Shown: positions 36,025 to 45,666 of the stretch, one piece after another
Layout of the letters: every line of letters starts with the position of its first letter
Position numbering within the stretch: position 1 is the first letter of the stretch
Source: Gaoshiqia sediminis
GTDB lineage: Bacteria > Bacteroidota > Bacteroidia > Bacteroidales > Prolixibacteraceae
Reading direction: 5' to 3'
Assembly (NCBI RefSeq): GCF_025907915.1
Contig: NZ_JAPAAF010000005.1
Location: forward strand, 1-64,000
DNA: 64,000 nt
Program-made: the position numbers and the translations under genes
The notes under the pieces: generated by a model
The model's input: only the letters and a program-made list of their open reading frames with translations
Databases searched by the model: none
What the model was told of the DNA's origin: nothing

Positions 36025-36645
36025 ATGTATTTTGCAATGGGATTTACGTTAAACATAGGGCAACAGGCCGTTGATTTCAATTTACCCGCTACCGACGGAA
36101 AAAGTTACATCCTGGCCAATTTTCATGAGTTCAAGTATCTGGTTGTTTTTTTTACCTGCAACCACTGCCCGTATGTCACAGGTAGTGATGAACTTACCCG
36201 CAAAATTGCAGATAGGTATCGGGAAAAAGGAGTTGGTTTTGTCGCGATTAACTCGAACAGTGAGAATACCTACCGGGAAGATGATTTTGAACACATGGTA
36301 GCACGGATGAACGAAAAGAAATTCCCTTGGATTTATCTGCATGATAAAAGCCAGGATACCGCGCGTGCTTACGGAGCTTTACGCACACCGCATTTTTTTC
36401 TTTTTGATGAAAACCGCAAGTTGGTTTATACCGGCAGGGCAGTTGACAATCCGAAGGATGTTCTGAAAGCAACGGAATACGACTTGGAACGAGCATTGGA
36501 GGAAATTACTCAGGGGAACCCGATTAGTATTCCGGTAACCAACCCAATTGGCTGCAATGTGAAATGGGCAGGCAAAGAGAAACACTGGATGCCTGCTGAT
36601 GCCTGCGACCTGGTTTGGGAACCAAAGCATAAAAAAAGTGATTGA
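36025..36645 (+). CDS. Thioredoxin-like/redoxin family protein
   Basis: A 206-residue soluble protein of the thioredoxin-like (AhpC/TSA, redoxin) fold: '[19 protein letters not shown]' at the N-terminus, a CxxC motif in '[15 protein letters not shown]' (about 43-46), then '[20 protein letters not shown]', which carries the cis-Pro after Thr. The CNHC active site with a following Pro-Tyr is typical of a Bacteroidota thioredoxin-family subgroup of unknown partner. The start may be 36025 or the ATG at 36037. No signal peptide, so it is cytoplasmic. Alone, without redox genes beside it. Confidence 0.88.
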   Translation: MYFAMGFTLNIGQQAVDFNLPATDGKSYILANFHEFKYLVVFFTCNHCPYVTGSDELTRKIADRYREKGVGFVAINSNSENTYREDDFEHMVARMNEKKFPWIYLHDKSQDTARAYGALRTPHFFLFDENRKLVYTGRAVDNPKDVLKATEYDLERALEEITQGNPISIPVTNPIGCNVKWAGKEKHWMPADACDLVWEPKHKKSD

Positions 36646-36827
36646 ACTCAATCTTATCTTCTGGATGAAGGTCAAGTCGTTGAGCGAAAAGGAAGGCAAA
36701 GGTTTGTTATTTACCGGGCAGATTCTGTAATTTTGACAACCATTTATTTCCCAATTTGATAACAGCGAAAAAATACTAGACGTGTCAATTTTGGCGTTAA
36801 GTGGTGTAAACAATAAATTTTAATCCT

Positions 36828-37418
36828 ATGAAAAAATTAACATTGTTCCTGCTCGCATTTCTGACTTTCCAATTATCCCAGGCCCAATCGCCTGTAAATT
36901 TAGGACTTAAAGCTGGTTTTAACAGCTCGAAAATTTCCACAAACCTGGATGATTTTGATGAAAGCAGTGTGAATAATTATCTTGCCGGAGCCTTTTTGCG
37001 AGTAAACCTGGGGAAAATTTACCTGCAACCGGAAGCTTATTTTAGTTCGAAAGGCGGAAAACTTAGCGAAATTACCGGATCAGGTGCGACCGAAGCTGTA
37101 AACTCATTTGACCTGAAAGCAATTGATGTTCCCGTTTTACTCGGTTATAAACTGATCGACAAGGAAGCATTTAACCTGAGGTTAAATGCCGGGCCTGTTC
37201 TTTCATTCCTGTTGGAAAAAGAACTTAACGAGGCTGCCGTCATGGATGTTGATCAACTGAAGGATCATTATTTTGGATACCAATACGGAGCAGGGATTGA
37301 CCTTTGGGTTCTGTCGCTGGATGTGCGGATGGAAAATAGTTTTGGCGATATTTACTCGGGCAGGGGCGACGAGAAAACCCAAACTTTTTTGGTAACATTG
37401 GGGATCAAATTATTGTAG
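36828..37418 (+). CDS. Outer-membrane beta-barrel protein (PorT/porin-like)
   Basis: A 196-residue protein with a signal peptide ('MKKLTLFLLAFLTFQLSQAQ') and a small 8-strand-type barrel of the outer-membrane protein beta-barrel family common in Bacteroidota: 'NLGLKAGFNSSKIST', 'YLAGAFLRVNLGKIYLQPE', 'DVPVLLGYKLIDK' and a final 'FLVTLGIKLL'. Such proteins are abundant and mostly of unknown role. The next gene follows 12 bp downstream, suggesting a two-gene operon. Confidence 0.85.
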   Translation: MKKLTLFLLAFLTFQLSQAQSPVNLGLKAGFNSSKISTNLDDFDESSVNNYLAGAFLRVNLGKIYLQPEAYFSSKGGKLSEITGSGATEAVNSFDLKAIDVPVLLGYKLIDKEAFNLRLNAGPVLSFLLEKELNEAAVMDVDQLKDHYFGYQYGAGIDLWVLSLDVRMENSFGDIYSGRGDEKTQTFLVTLGIKLL

Positions 37419-37430
37419 GATATTGTTGCC

Positions 37431-37940
37431 GTGAAATCAATTATCAGTGGAATAATATTGTTGTGTGTTAGCCTGGGAGGTTTTTCCCAGGCCGATACAC
37501 TAATTCTGCCGGAAGATAAGACGATGTATGATTTTCTTTACCACGAGCTCTTCAATTTCAGCCCTAATTCAACTTTTAGAGAATTAGTCCAAATGCCTTT
37601 GTCTTTACAGCAAAAATTTATCCCCGGCCAGTCGTTGGCTTTTGATTTCAATTCCACCAATCCAGTAAAGAATATTTCTTTTTCAATCAATCAACCTGTC
37701 TTCAGTCCTTTTGTCAGTTTCTTTTCGTTGAATAATTATGCCGAATATCGATTGAATGATAAACTGAAATTGGGAGGAAGCAGCTTCTCTGAACATTCTA
37801 TTTTCAGCCCTGTTGGGGCAAATTTCTGGAATCAAAACCGAAATTTTCAAGGGGCTTCTATGTTTCTGGAATATAAAGTTTCGAAAAGTGTGCGGATCGG
37901 TGGCAGTATTGGTCTAGTTAACCGGAACAATCCGTATTGA
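37431..37940 (+). CDS. Secreted protein of unknown function
   Basis: A 169-residue protein with a signal peptide ('MKSIISGIILLCVSLGGFSQ'), starting with GTG 12 bp after the barrel gene. The mature region contains alternating polar and aromatic strands ('GQSLAFDFNST', 'FSPFVSFFSLNNYAEYRLN', 'FLEYKVSKSVRIGGSIGLV'), suggesting a beta-rich envelope protein. I recognise no family. It could be a truncated barrel, since only a few strand-like segments are seen, but the frame closes cleanly. Linked by position to the upstream barrel. Confidence 0.65.
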   Translation: MKSIISGIILLCVSLGGFSQADTLILPEDKTMYDFLYHELFNFSPNSTFRELVQMPLSLQQKFIPGQSLAFDFNSTNPVKNISFSINQPVFSPFVSFFSLNNYAEYRLNDKLKLGGSSFSEHSIFSPVGANFWNQNRNFQGASMFLEYKVSKSVRIGGSIGLVNRNNPY

Positions 37941-38063
37941 TTTTAAGAAAAAATTGTCATTGCGACTCGAAAACGGACTTTTAAAGTAGGCTTGAATGGT
38001 GCCATTGTCTGTTGTTTTGCCCGATAATCTTGTGTATTTTCGTTGGCAAAAATCAAAAATCAG

Positions 38064-39206
38064 ATGACTGCTTCGAGGCTGACTGAAATTTCCCCGTTTA
38101 TTGTGATGGAAGTACTTGAAAAAGCTGCTGCAATGGAAAAGGCAGGTCGGCATATTATTCATCTCGAAGTTGGCGAACCTGATTTTCAAGTACCGGAATG
38201 TGTTCGTGAGGCCAGCATACGGGCAATCGGCGAGGGAAGGACCCACTATACCCATAGCCTGGGCGATCCGGAATTACGCGAGGCCATTGCCGAGAAATAT
38301 CAACAGGAGTATCAGGTCTCGGTCAGTCCCAATCAAATAATTGTAACTTCCGGCAGTTCTCCCGCCATTTTGATGGCACTATCCGCTTTATGTTGTGAAG
38401 GCGATGAAGTTATTATTTCTGATCCGGCGTATGCCTGCTATGCAAACTTTATCCGCTATATTGGTGCCCAAACCGTGAGGGTACCGGTTTCAGCAGCCGA
38501 TGGTTTTCAGTTACACGCCGATGCGGTCAGGCAGCATATCCGCGAAAACACCAAAGCCATTCTGATCAACAGTCCCATTAATCCTACCGGCAACCTGCTT
38601 TCGCCGCACACCATGAATGAACTAGCTGAACTGGGAGTGCCCATCATATCGGATGAAATTTATCATGGGTTGGTTTATGGGCAGAAAGCCCGGTGTATGT
38701 TAGAGTTTTCCAGAAATGCCTTTATCCTGAATGGATTCTCGAAGCGCTACGCGATGACCGGACTTCGGCTGGGTTACCTGATTGCGCCTGAGAAATATGT
38801 CCGATCCTTGCAGAAGTTGCAGCAAAACCTGTTCATCTGCGCCAGCTCCGTAGCACAGCGTGCCGGCATTGCAGCTCTGCAGGATGCCGATCCGGAGGTG
38901 GAGCAAATGCGCCGTATTTACAACGAACGCCGGGTATATATGATCAAACGGTTACGCGAACTGGGTTTCATCATTCCGGTTGAACCCACAGGCGCTTTTT
39001 ACATTTTTGTGGATGCCTCACACTTATCAGGCAACTCGTATCAACTGGCTTTTGATATTCTTGAAAAAACCGGAGTTGGTGTAACTCCTGGCATTGATTT
39101 TGGGCCGGGAGGTGAAGGATATCTGCGATTTTCCTATGCCAATTCGCTCGAAAACATCCGGGAAGGATTGAATCGCCTGGAAAAATACATCAGCGAAATT
39201 AGATAA
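38064..39206 (+). CDS. Class I/II PLP-dependent aminotransferase
   Basis: A 380-residue aminotransferase of fold type I. The N-terminal 'EVGEPDFQVPECVREASI' and 'GRTHYTHSLGDPELREAI' suit the aspartate/aromatic family. 'SPINPTGNLL' is the substrate and PLP-binding loop, 'ISDEIYHGLVY' carries the Asp that pairs with the PLP ring nitrogen, and the Schiff-base Lys is in 'GFSKRYAMTGLRLGY'. I start at the ATG at 38064; an in-frame TTG at 38043 is less likely. Single gene; donor and acceptor cannot be told from context. Confidence 0.92.
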   Translation: MTASRLTEISPFIVMEVLEKAAAMEKAGRHIIHLEVGEPDFQVPECVREASIRAIGEGRTHYTHSLGDPELREAIAEKYQQEYQVSVSPNQIIVTSGSSPAILMALSALCCEGDEVIISDPAYACYANFIRYIGAQTVRVPVSAADGFQLHADAVRQHIRENTKAILINSPINPTGNLLSPHTMNELAELGVPIISDEIYHGLVYGQKARCMLEFSRNAFILNGFSKRYAMTGLRLGYLIAPEKYVRSLQKLQQNLFICASSVAQRAGIAALQDADPEVEQMRRIYNERRVYMIKRLRELGFIIPVEPTGAFYIFVDASHLSGNSYQLAFDILEKTGVGVTPGIDFGPGGEGYLRFSYANSLENIREGLNRLEKYISEIR

Positions 39207-39369
39207 CGAACCAACTATTACTACTTCATTCTTATTTTTCAGAGCAGGTTTACAGACGAACCAGTCCTGTTTGCCTGCACAAATGTCCTGTTGACCGAAA
39301 ACAAGGCTATCTGCTGTAATTTTCCAAAAAAATCCCCGTCTATTAGGTAAACGATCCAAAAGCAAATGT

Positions 39370-39393
39370 TGCACAAAATGAGCTATTTGTGCA
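39370..39393 (+). promoter_or_regulatory. Inverted repeat upstream of a secreted Cys-containing protein
   Basis: TGCACAAA, an 8-nt spacer, then TTTGTGCA form a perfect 8-8-8 inverted repeat about 49 bases before the start codon at 39442. It is a candidate regulator-binding site or leader hairpin; no factor can be named. Confidence 0.4.
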
Positions 39394-39441
39394 GATATAT
39401 TAATTCAGATTTCAGAAACGTAACTATTAAAATTAAGAGTC

Positions 39442-39912
39442 ATGAAAAAAAGCTTTTTTAAACTATTTGCTATCGTAGCCCTACTGGCGGTGGCTTTTTC
39501 AGTAAACGCGCTTGCGGGCGACCGTGCTTTTGCTGATTACAAAATTACACCGGTTGAAAACCAGGAACTGAAAACCGGTGCCGAGTGTGCCTGGTTGCTG
39601 ACTTACAACGAAAATGAATCACAGATTATGATTGAGTTACAAAGGACAAAGCGTTGCAAAAATTACATCGTCCGCGGTGATCATTTCGAAGTGGTCTATG
39701 TGTGTTCGGGAAATGGATTTGGTGCTCGGGCAGCAAAAATGTCCGAATGCAAACTTCCGGTTGAATTAACCAGTCAGGTCATTAATGCCAATGAATTGGC
39801 AAAACAACGGTTGATTTCGTCAAATCCGATGGATGACGAAAAGGCGCTGGGCCTTATTGCAGCTTATTTGCCCGACTTGGTAAATCCGAGCTATCAACAT
39901 TTGTTGAACTAG
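39442..39912 (+). CDS. Secreted protein with four cysteines, unknown function
   Basis: A 156-residue protein with a signal peptide (cleavage near 'VNALA'). The mature part carries Cys in 'KTGAECAWLL', 'RTKRCKNYI', 'EVVYVCSGNG' and 'MSECKLPVE', even in number and so compatible with two disulfides in the periplasm. No catalytic motif is apparent. I do not recognise the family. Alone, preceded by a perfect inverted repeat and followed by a terminator. Confidence 0.65.
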   Translation: MKKSFFKLFAIVALLAVAFSVNALAGDRAFADYKITPVENQELKTGAECAWLLTYNENESQIMIELQRTKRCKNYIVRGDHFEVVYVCSGNGFGARAAKMSECKLPVELTSQVINANELAKQRLISSNPMDDEKALGLIAAYLPDLVNPSYQHLLN

Positions 39913-39942
39913 CACTTTTAATATCTAAACAGCACCAACAAG

Positions 39943-39976
39943 AAAGCCGCTTTCTCCCCCGAAGGCGGTTTTTTTA
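39943..39976 (+). terminator. Terminator after the Cys-containing secreted protein
   Basis: AAGCCGCTTTC pairs, with two wobbles, with GAAGGCGGTTT over a C-rich loop, followed by six T. It slightly overlaps the 3' end of the convergent zinc-ribbon-like gene. Confidence 0.75.
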
Positions 39977-40156
39977 GATACAACCGCACACAAAACCTTC
40001 AGCCATCCCATCCCGCAGTTCGCTTATAGCTTGTTTCTCGCGCTCACTTCCCCTGCATTCCATGCACACCGGCAGGTTCAGTTCTTCATTTTTCAGGCTG
40101 TCCGATGGATCAACCGGATGACCGCAGACAAAACACACCGAACTAAAATCATTCAT
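39974..40156 (-). CDS. Small Cys-rich, zinc-ribbon-like protein
   Basis: A 60-residue protein starting MNDFSSV with two CxxC pairs ('CFVCGHP' and 'CMECRGS') that could bind zinc, plus a C-terminal CGC. A longer frame opens at 40198, but a -7 box (40179-40186, minus-strand TATCTTTG) lies between the two starts, which favours the ATG at 40156. Function unknown; the pattern resembles small zinc-ribbon or rubredoxin-like knuckles. Convergent with the preceding gene. Confidence 0.6.
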   Translation of the reverse strand: MNDFSSVCFVCGHPVDPSDSLKNEELNLPVCMECRGSEREKQAISELRDGMAEGFVCGCI

Positions 40157-40178
40157 TTTAACGTCAATTTCGAGTGGG

Positions 40179-40186
40179 CAAAGATA
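40179..40186 (-). promoter_or_regulatory. -7 box of the zinc-ribbon-like gene
   Basis: Minus-strand TATCTTTG matches TAnnTTTG and lies 22 bases before the ATG at 40156, excluding the longer frame beginning at 40198. Confidence 0.5.
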
Positions 40187-40397
40187 GTGGTTTTTCATCC
40201 CGATTTACGTTCATCAAATCAGACTCTTCAATGACGGATTTGGAGGGTTTGGTCAAGTAATGGAGGGCCTGGCTGTTTTAATGGCAGTTAAATTGCCCCC
40301 GTCTGTTAATCTGTCCACTTTTATCGCCAGATCCGGCGTGGCACGATTATTATTGAAAAAAAACAGCAGGCCGGTAAATATACTTATACAATATAAT

Positions 40398-40405
40398 TAC
40401 TTTTG
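40398..40405 (+). promoter_or_regulatory. -7 box of secA
   Basis: TACTTTTG matches TAnnTTTG, 37 bases before the secA ATG. The gap upstream also holds a 20-bp-spaced repeat of TGGAGGG (40241 and 40261) of unclear meaning. Confidence 0.5.
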
Positions 40406-40442
40406 TGTGCGTCAATTTGAAAACATAGAAAAACCTTAAATA

Positions 40443-43400
40443 ATGGCATTTGTAACAAAATTTTTGGGGAAATTTCTCGGAAGTAAGTCCGATCGGGACA
40501 TTAAAGAAATTACTCCAATCCTGGAAAAAATCAGACAAGAATACACCCGGATTACTCAACTTTCCAACGATGAATTACGTTTGGAATCAGATCGTTTGCG
40601 GGATGTCATCCGCGAACGGATCAGACCGGAAGAAGACCAGATCGAATCGTTAAAACAACGGGCTGAAGAGGCCGACCTTCAGGAAAGCGAAAAAATATAC
40701 CAGGAAATCGATAAACTGGAAGAGCGCATCAACGAGAAAATTGAAGAGGTGTTGAGTGAAATACTTCCTGCAGCTTTTTCCGTGATCAAAGAAACCGCCA
40801 AACGTTTTACCGAAAACAAAAAAGTAATTGTCAGCGCCAACGATTTTGACCGGAATCTGGCAGCAGTGAAGGACAACGTAGAAATTGACGGTGATGATGC
40901 CATTTGGCACAACTCCTGGATTGCGGGCGGAAGCGAAATTACCTGGGAAATGGTGCATTACGATGTCCAGTTGATTGGAGGTATTGTGCTGCATTCCGGA
41001 AAAGTTGCTGAAATGGCCACCGGTGAAGGGAAAACCCTGGTCGCTACTTTGCCGGTTTTCCTGAATGCCTTGTCTGGCAGAGGTGTCCATGTGGTAACGG
41101 TAAACGATTACCTGTCCAAACGTGACTCGGAGTGGATGGGGCCAATTTTCGAATTTCACGGGTTAAGCGTGGATTGCATCGACAAGCACCAGCCCAACTC
41201 CGATGCCCGGCGCAAAGCATACAATGCTGACATTACGTATGGTACCAACAACGAATTTGGCTTCGACTATCTGCGTGACAACATGGCCATCAACCCGCGC
41301 GACCTGGTGCAGCGCAAACACCATTATGCGATTGTGGACGAGGTGGACTCCGTATTGATTGATGATGCCCGTACGCCGTTAATTATTTCCGGTCCGGTAC
41401 CAAAAGGCGACAACCAGAAGTTTGAGGAATTGATGCCGAAAGTTGAGAAACTAGTGGCCGCCCAACGTAATTATACCAATCAGTGTTTGACTGATGCCAA
41501 ACGGTTGCTGACGAAGGAAAATGCAACAAAAGAAGAGAAAGAAGAAGGCGCAATACAGTTGCTGCGCGCTCACAAAGGTCTCCCGAAAACCAAGTCGTTG
41601 ATTAAGTTCCTGAGTGAAGAGGGAATTAAAGCCGCGATGCAAAAAACGGAAAACTTCTACATGCAGGATAACAGCAAAAACATGCATGTGGTTACCGATC
41701 CGCTATATTTTATCATCGACGAAAAACTGAATTCCGTCGAATTGACCGACAAAGGAATTGACCTGATCTCGGCCGACGTGGACGATCCGGAATTCTTCAT
41801 CCTGCCCGATGTTGGCTCTTCGGTTGCAGAGATTGAGAATAACGCTTCACTGAGCAGTCAGGAACGTATTGAAAAGAAAGATGTCTTGCTGCAAAACTAC
41901 GCGGTAAAATCAGAACGTGTCCACACCATCAACCAGTTACTGAAAGCCTATGCCATGTTCGAAAAAGACATCGAATATGTGGTGATCGACAATAAGGTGA
42001 AAATTGTGGATGAACAGACCGGCCGTATTATGGAAGGTCGTCGTTACTCTGACGGGCTGCACCAGGCCATCGAAGCTAAAGAGCGGGTGAAAGTGGAAGC
42101 CGCCACACAAACCTTTGCGACTATTACCCTGCAAAACTATTTCCGCATGTACCACAAGCTGGCCGGTATGACCGGTACAGCCGAGACGGAAGCAGGAGAA
42201 CTTTGGGACATCTATAAACTGGATGTTGTGGTGATTCCCACCAACCGTCCGATTGTCAGGAACGACTGGAACGATAAGGTTTACAAAACAAAACGCGAAA
42301 AATATAATGCGGTCATTCTGGAAATTGTTGAGTTGAACCAAGCCGGACGTCCTGTCCTCGTGGGTACTACTTCTGTTGAAATTTCGGAATTGCTTAGCCG
42401 GATGTTGAAAATACGTGGTATCAAGCACAATGTGCTGAACGCGAAATTACATGCCCGTGAGGCCGAAATTGTGGCAGATGCCGGTAAAAAAGGAATGGTT
42501 ACCATTGCGACCAACATGGCCGGTCGTGGTACCGACATTAAGCTTTCCCCAGAGGTGAAGGCTGCCGGTGGTTTGGCCATTGTCGGTACAGAGCGCCACG
42601 ACTCACGCCGCGTTGACCGCCAGCTGCGCGGTCGTGCCGGACGTCAGGGAGACCCTGGTAGTTCGCAGTTTTTCGTTTCGCTGGAAGACGATTTGATGCG
42701 CCTGTTCAACTCCGAACGAATTACCGGCATCATGGACCGTTTGGGATTGGAAGAAGGCGAAGTGATTCAGCATTCCATGATTACCAAGTCGATAGAACGG
42801 GCTCAGAAAAAAGTGGAAGAAAACAACTTTGGCATTCGTAAACGTTTGCTGGAGTATGACGATGTCATGAACTCTCAGCGGGAGGTCATTTATAAAAAAC
42901 GCCGGCACGCTTTATTTGGAGAGCGTCTGGAAGTGGATGTGCTGAACATGATGTACGATTCGCTTGAGAATCTGGTCAACGAATATCATGAAGGTGATTT
43001 TGAAGATTTCAACCTGGAACTAATGCGGTTGATGTCACTGGATTCACCGGTTCATCAGGATGAATTTACGAAACTCAAGCCGGAGGAGATCGTCGAACGT
43101 ATTTATCAGGTCATGATCAACACCTATTCGCGCAAGGTGGAAACCATTTCCAAACAAGCTTACCCGGTGATCAAAGATGTGTATGAAAACAAATCGCATC
43201 TGTACCAAAATATTGTAGTGCCTATTTCAGATGGCAAACGCATTTACCAAATCATCACCAACCTCCAGAAGGCTTATGAAAATAAAGGCAAGGAGTTGGT
43301 GAAATCATATCAAAAGCAAATTGTTCTCTCCACTATTGACGAAGCCTGGAAGGAGCAATTGCGCGAGATGGACGATTTGAAACAGTCGGTTCAGAATGCG

Positions 43401-43757
43401 GCCTACGAACAGAAAGACCCGCTACTTATCTACAAGTTTGAATCGTTTAACCTGTTCAAGCAGATGATTCAGAAAGTGAACAAGGATATTGTTTCTACGC
43501 TGATGAAAGGGCATATCCCAATCTCGGACCCAAGCCAGGTGCGTGAAGCCGAAGCTGCCCGCCGGACAGATATGAGCCGCTATTCAACTCAAAAATCCGA
43601 AATGCCCGAACTGGCCGGACGCAGGCAAGCTGCTGAAACGCGCGAGCCGCAAAAAGTACAGCCGGTACGCGTTGAGAAAAAGGTTGGACGCAACGATCCG
43701 TGCCCCTGTGGTAGCGGAAAAAAATACAAGAGTTGTCACGGAAAAGGTTTGGAATAA
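40443..43757 (+). CDS. secA: Preprotein translocase ATPase SecA
   Basis: A 1104-residue SecA, the motor of Sec-dependent export. '[14 protein letters not shown]' is the Walker A region, and '[19 protein letters not shown]' carries the DEVD Walker B. '[10 protein letters not shown]' and '[13 protein letters not shown]' form the second nucleotide-binding fold. The C-terminal SEC-C metal-binding motif '[17 protein letters not shown]' is intact. The protein is about 200 residues longer than E. coli SecA because of insertions, as is usual in Bacteroidota. It opens a two-gene run with lgt and has its own -7 box. Confidence 0.98.
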   Translation: MAFVTKFLGKFLGSKSDRDIKEITPILEKIRQEYTRITQLSNDELRLESDRLRDVIRERIRPEEDQIESLKQRAEEADLQESEKIYQEIDKLEERINEKIEEVLSEILPAAFSVIKETAKRFTENKKVIVSANDFDRNLAAVKDNVEIDGDDAIWHNSWIAGGSEITWEMVHYDVQLIGGIVLHSGKVAEMATGEGKTLVATLPVFLNALSGRGVHVVTVNDYLSKRDSEWMGPIFEFHGLSVDCIDKHQPNSDARRKAYNADITYGTNNEFGFDYLRDNMAINPRDLVQRKHHYAIVDEVDSVLIDDARTPLIISGPVPKGDNQKFEELMPKVEKLVAAQRNYTNQCLTDAKRLLTKENATKEEKEEGAIQLLRAHKGLPKTKSLIKFLSEEGIKAAMQKTENFYMQDNSKNMHVVTDPLYFIIDEKLNSVELTDKGIDLISADVDDPEFFILPDVGSSVAEIENNASLSSQERIEKKDVLLQNYAVKSERVHTINQLLKAYAMFEKDIEYVVIDNKVKIVDEQTGRIMEGRRYSDGLHQAIEAKERVKVEAATQTFATITLQNYFRMYHKLAGMTGTAETEAGELWDIYKLDVVVIPTNRPIVRNDWNDKVYKTKREKYNAVILEIVELNQAGRPVLVGTTSVEISELLSRMLKIRGIKHNVLNAKLHAREAEIVADAGKKGMVTIATNMAGRGTDIKLSPEVKAAGGLAIVGTERHDSRRVDRQLRGRAGRQGDPGSSQFFVSLEDDLMRLFNSERITGIMDRLGLEEGEVIQHSMITKSIERAQKKVEENNFGIRKRLLEYDDVMNSQREVIYKKRRHALFGERLEVDVLNMMYDSLENLVNEYHEGDFEDFNLELMRLMSLDSPVHQDEFTKLKPEEIVERIYQVMINTYSRKVETISKQAYPVIKDVYENKSHLYQNIVVPISDGKRIYQIITNLQKAYENKGKELVKSYQKQIVLSTIDEAWKEQLREMDDLKQSVQNAAYEQKDPLLIYKFESFNLFKQMIQKVNKDIVSTLMKGHIPISDPSQVREAEAARRTDMSRYSTQKSEMPELAGRRQAAETREPQKVQPVRVEKKVGRNDPCPCGSGKKYKSCHGKGLE

Positions 43758-43769
43758 AAATTAGCGCAC

Positions 43770-44585
43770 ATGCAATCACTTATCGCTTTCATCCATTGGA
43801 ATGTTGACCCGGAGATTTTTCATTTGGGGCCTCTGTCAGTTCGTTGGTACGGACTGATGTTTGCTACCGGATTCTTATTTGGGTATTATCAGGGAGAATG
43901 GATGTTCAAGTTCGAGAAACTCGATACCAGGTGGCTCGAAAGCCTGTTTATTTATCTGATAGTTGCCACGGTGATTGGTGCGCGGCTGGGACATGTACTT
44001 TTTTACGGCTGGGACTATTACTCGCAACATCCGGCAGAAATTCTGAAGGTGTGGCATGGTGGACTGGCCAGCCACGGCGGGGCGCTGGGTATTTTTATTG
44101 CCTTGATTTTGTGGAGCCGGAAAGTATCGAAACGGTCGGTGCTTTGGGTGCTCGACCGGGTAGTGGTGCCAACCGCGCTGGTAGCTGCGCTCATCCGGAC
44201 CGGTAATCTGATGAATTCAGAAATCTATGGTGTTGAAACCAGCCTGCCGTGGGGCTTTATTTTTGAACGGAATGGAGAAACGGTGGCCAAACATCCAACC
44301 CAAATTTATGAAGCCTTTTCCTATCTGGCCACATACGGCGTAATGCTTTTCCTGTATTGGAAAACCAACCTGCGCAAACGCGAAGGTCTGATTGTTGGGG
44401 TTTTCTTCATCATGATCTTTTTGTCTCGTTTCCTGATTGAATTTATCAAGGAAGATCAGGAAGCTTTTGAGGCCACCATGAGTTTAAACATGGGGCAATG
44501 GTTGAGCATTCCTTTCGTTTTGGGAGGTCTTTTCCTGGTTTTACGGGCATTAAAAAGGCCGGATGTAAATTATCCGGCCAAATAA
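43770..44585 (+). CDS. lgt: Prolipoprotein diacylglyceryl transferase
   Basis: A 271-residue inner-membrane enzyme that transfers a diacylglyceryl group from phosphatidylglycerol to the lipobox Cys of prolipoproteins, the first step of lipoprotein maturation. 'VRWYGLMFATGFLFGYY', 'HGGLASHGGALGI' and 'RTGNLMNSEIYG' are conserved Lgt segments, the last being the signature region. About seven hydrophobic helices are present. It starts 12 bp after secA, joining export and lipid anchoring in one transcript. The window holds several lipoprotein clients. Confidence 0.97.
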   Translation: MQSLIAFIHWNVDPEIFHLGPLSVRWYGLMFATGFLFGYYQGEWMFKFEKLDTRWLESLFIYLIVATVIGARLGHVLFYGWDYYSQHPAEILKVWHGGLASHGGALGIFIALILWSRKVSKRSVLWVLDRVVVPTALVAALIRTGNLMNSEIYGVETSLPWGFIFERNGETVAKHPTQIYEAFSYLATYGVMLFLYWKTNLRKREGLIVGVFFIMIFLSRFLIEFIKEDQEAFEATMSLNMGQWLSIPFVLGGLFLVLRALKRPDVNYPAK

Positions 44586-44600
44586 AACCACGCATTTGGG

Positions 44601-45656
44601 CTATTCATTTAATTTCTGAAAGCTCAGCATAATTTCTTTCCGGCGTTTCAGCTTATACAGGTAATTTTCTGTTTGCTTGTGGTATTGGGTGAAATAAGAT
44701 TTGTTGGCCCATTCGATGGCCAGGTCAACATCACCCAACATTTCGCTGGCCAGTGCCAGGTTGTATTCAGCCCGGCTTTTTGTCGAAGTTTTGGAAGATG
44801 CAGCAAAAGGCAGCCAATAGTCGTAGGCGGCTTGCCAGTTATTTTCGCGAATGTATCTGTCAATCAGGTTGAAATCCTTCTTGTCAATCAAAAACCAGGA
44901 GCGGTTTTCTTGCACCCAAGTGGGCGAAAGTTTACTATCCAATTCAAGCGCTACCTGAATCCCGGTTTGTACCAAACATTCTTTTATTGACGGTAAGCGG
45001 CGAAATAAACGTTCGGTTGACGTGTCGGTTTCGTACCACGAAATAGTATCGGCCACAAGTAGTTGCCGGATAACCGTTTCGCTCGCCGGGTCGTAAATTT
45101 TAGCTACAGCATCATATTTCGAGTCGATAGCTGCCGAAGCATATTCTTCGTAGCCCAGCAAGGCAGGATGCACCGTATAATTTGTGATCAATTTATTGTA
45201 ATAACGCTCAATAACAAGCAGGGCATCCGTATTGAAGTCGCTGCAAATCCGGCGAACCTGAGCCCAGGGCAATTCTACCGGGATTTGATGAAATTTAAGG
45301 TCCCGGTGAAAATTATATTCCTGGGGAATGACGACATCGTACCGACCCGATGCAAACAACAACTCGGCCAGCACTTTTAAGGTGGTATCGGCAGCCAGGC
45401 TGTCCAAAACGATTGAGCTGACATTGAACCCGTTTTTATAAAAATAGCGTTGCAAGCTGTCCTTGTGGTAATTTTGAAAATCCCCTGAAATAGCACGGTT
45501 CATCAGCGTAAGGCTTCCTATTTGATCGGGCAGGAGATCGCTCGAGGGTTTGGCCGATTCTATGGATACTGTTTTTAAGGAGGATGTACAGGAAATGAAA
45601 AACACCAGATATGACAATCCAGTGAATAATAATATTTTAAATCTATTTGTTGTCAT
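44601..45656 (-). CDS. Lipoprotein of unknown function (DUF6340-like)
   Basis: A 351-residue lipoprotein: signal peptide with lipobox 'VFFISC' (Cys about residue 23) and a soluble mature region. 'IGSLTLMNRAI' near the N-terminus, 'AQVRRICSDFNTDALLVIE' in the middle, and a helical C-terminus ('RAEYNLALASEMLGDVDLAIEWA', a TPR-like pair; each run is only partly quoted) are features I associate with the DUF6340 family, with moderate certainty. It ends the two-gene run with the VWA-type membrane protein gene, 10 bp away, so the two may act together at the envelope. Confidence 0.65.
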   Translation of the reverse strand: MTTNRFKILLFTGLSYLVFFISCTSSLKTVSIESAKPSSDLLPDQIGSLTLMNRAISGDFQNYHKDSLQRYFYKNGFNVSSIVLDSLAADTTLKVLAELLFASGRYDVVIPQEYNFHRDLKFHQIPVELPWAQVRRICSDFNTDALLVIERYYNKLITNYTVHPALLGYEEYASAAIDSKYDAVAKIYDPASETVIRQLLVADTISWYETDTSTERLFRRLPSIKECLVQTGIQVALELDSKLSPTWVQENRSWFLIDKKDFNLIDRYIRENNWQAAYDYWLPFAASSKTSTKSRAEYNLALASEMLGDVDLAIEWANKSYFTQYHKQTENYLYKLKRRKEIMLSFQKLNE

Positions 45657-45666
45657 ATTATATGCA

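Noticed and set aside
40198-40198. Longer frame for the zinc-ribbon-like gene from 40198
   Set aside because: The -7 box at 40179-40186 lies inside that extension, so transcription would start downstream of it.
40241-40272. TGGAGGG repeat upstream of secA as a regulatory element
   Set aside because: Only two short, imperfect copies 20 bp apart, with no link to the -7 box; too weak to call.
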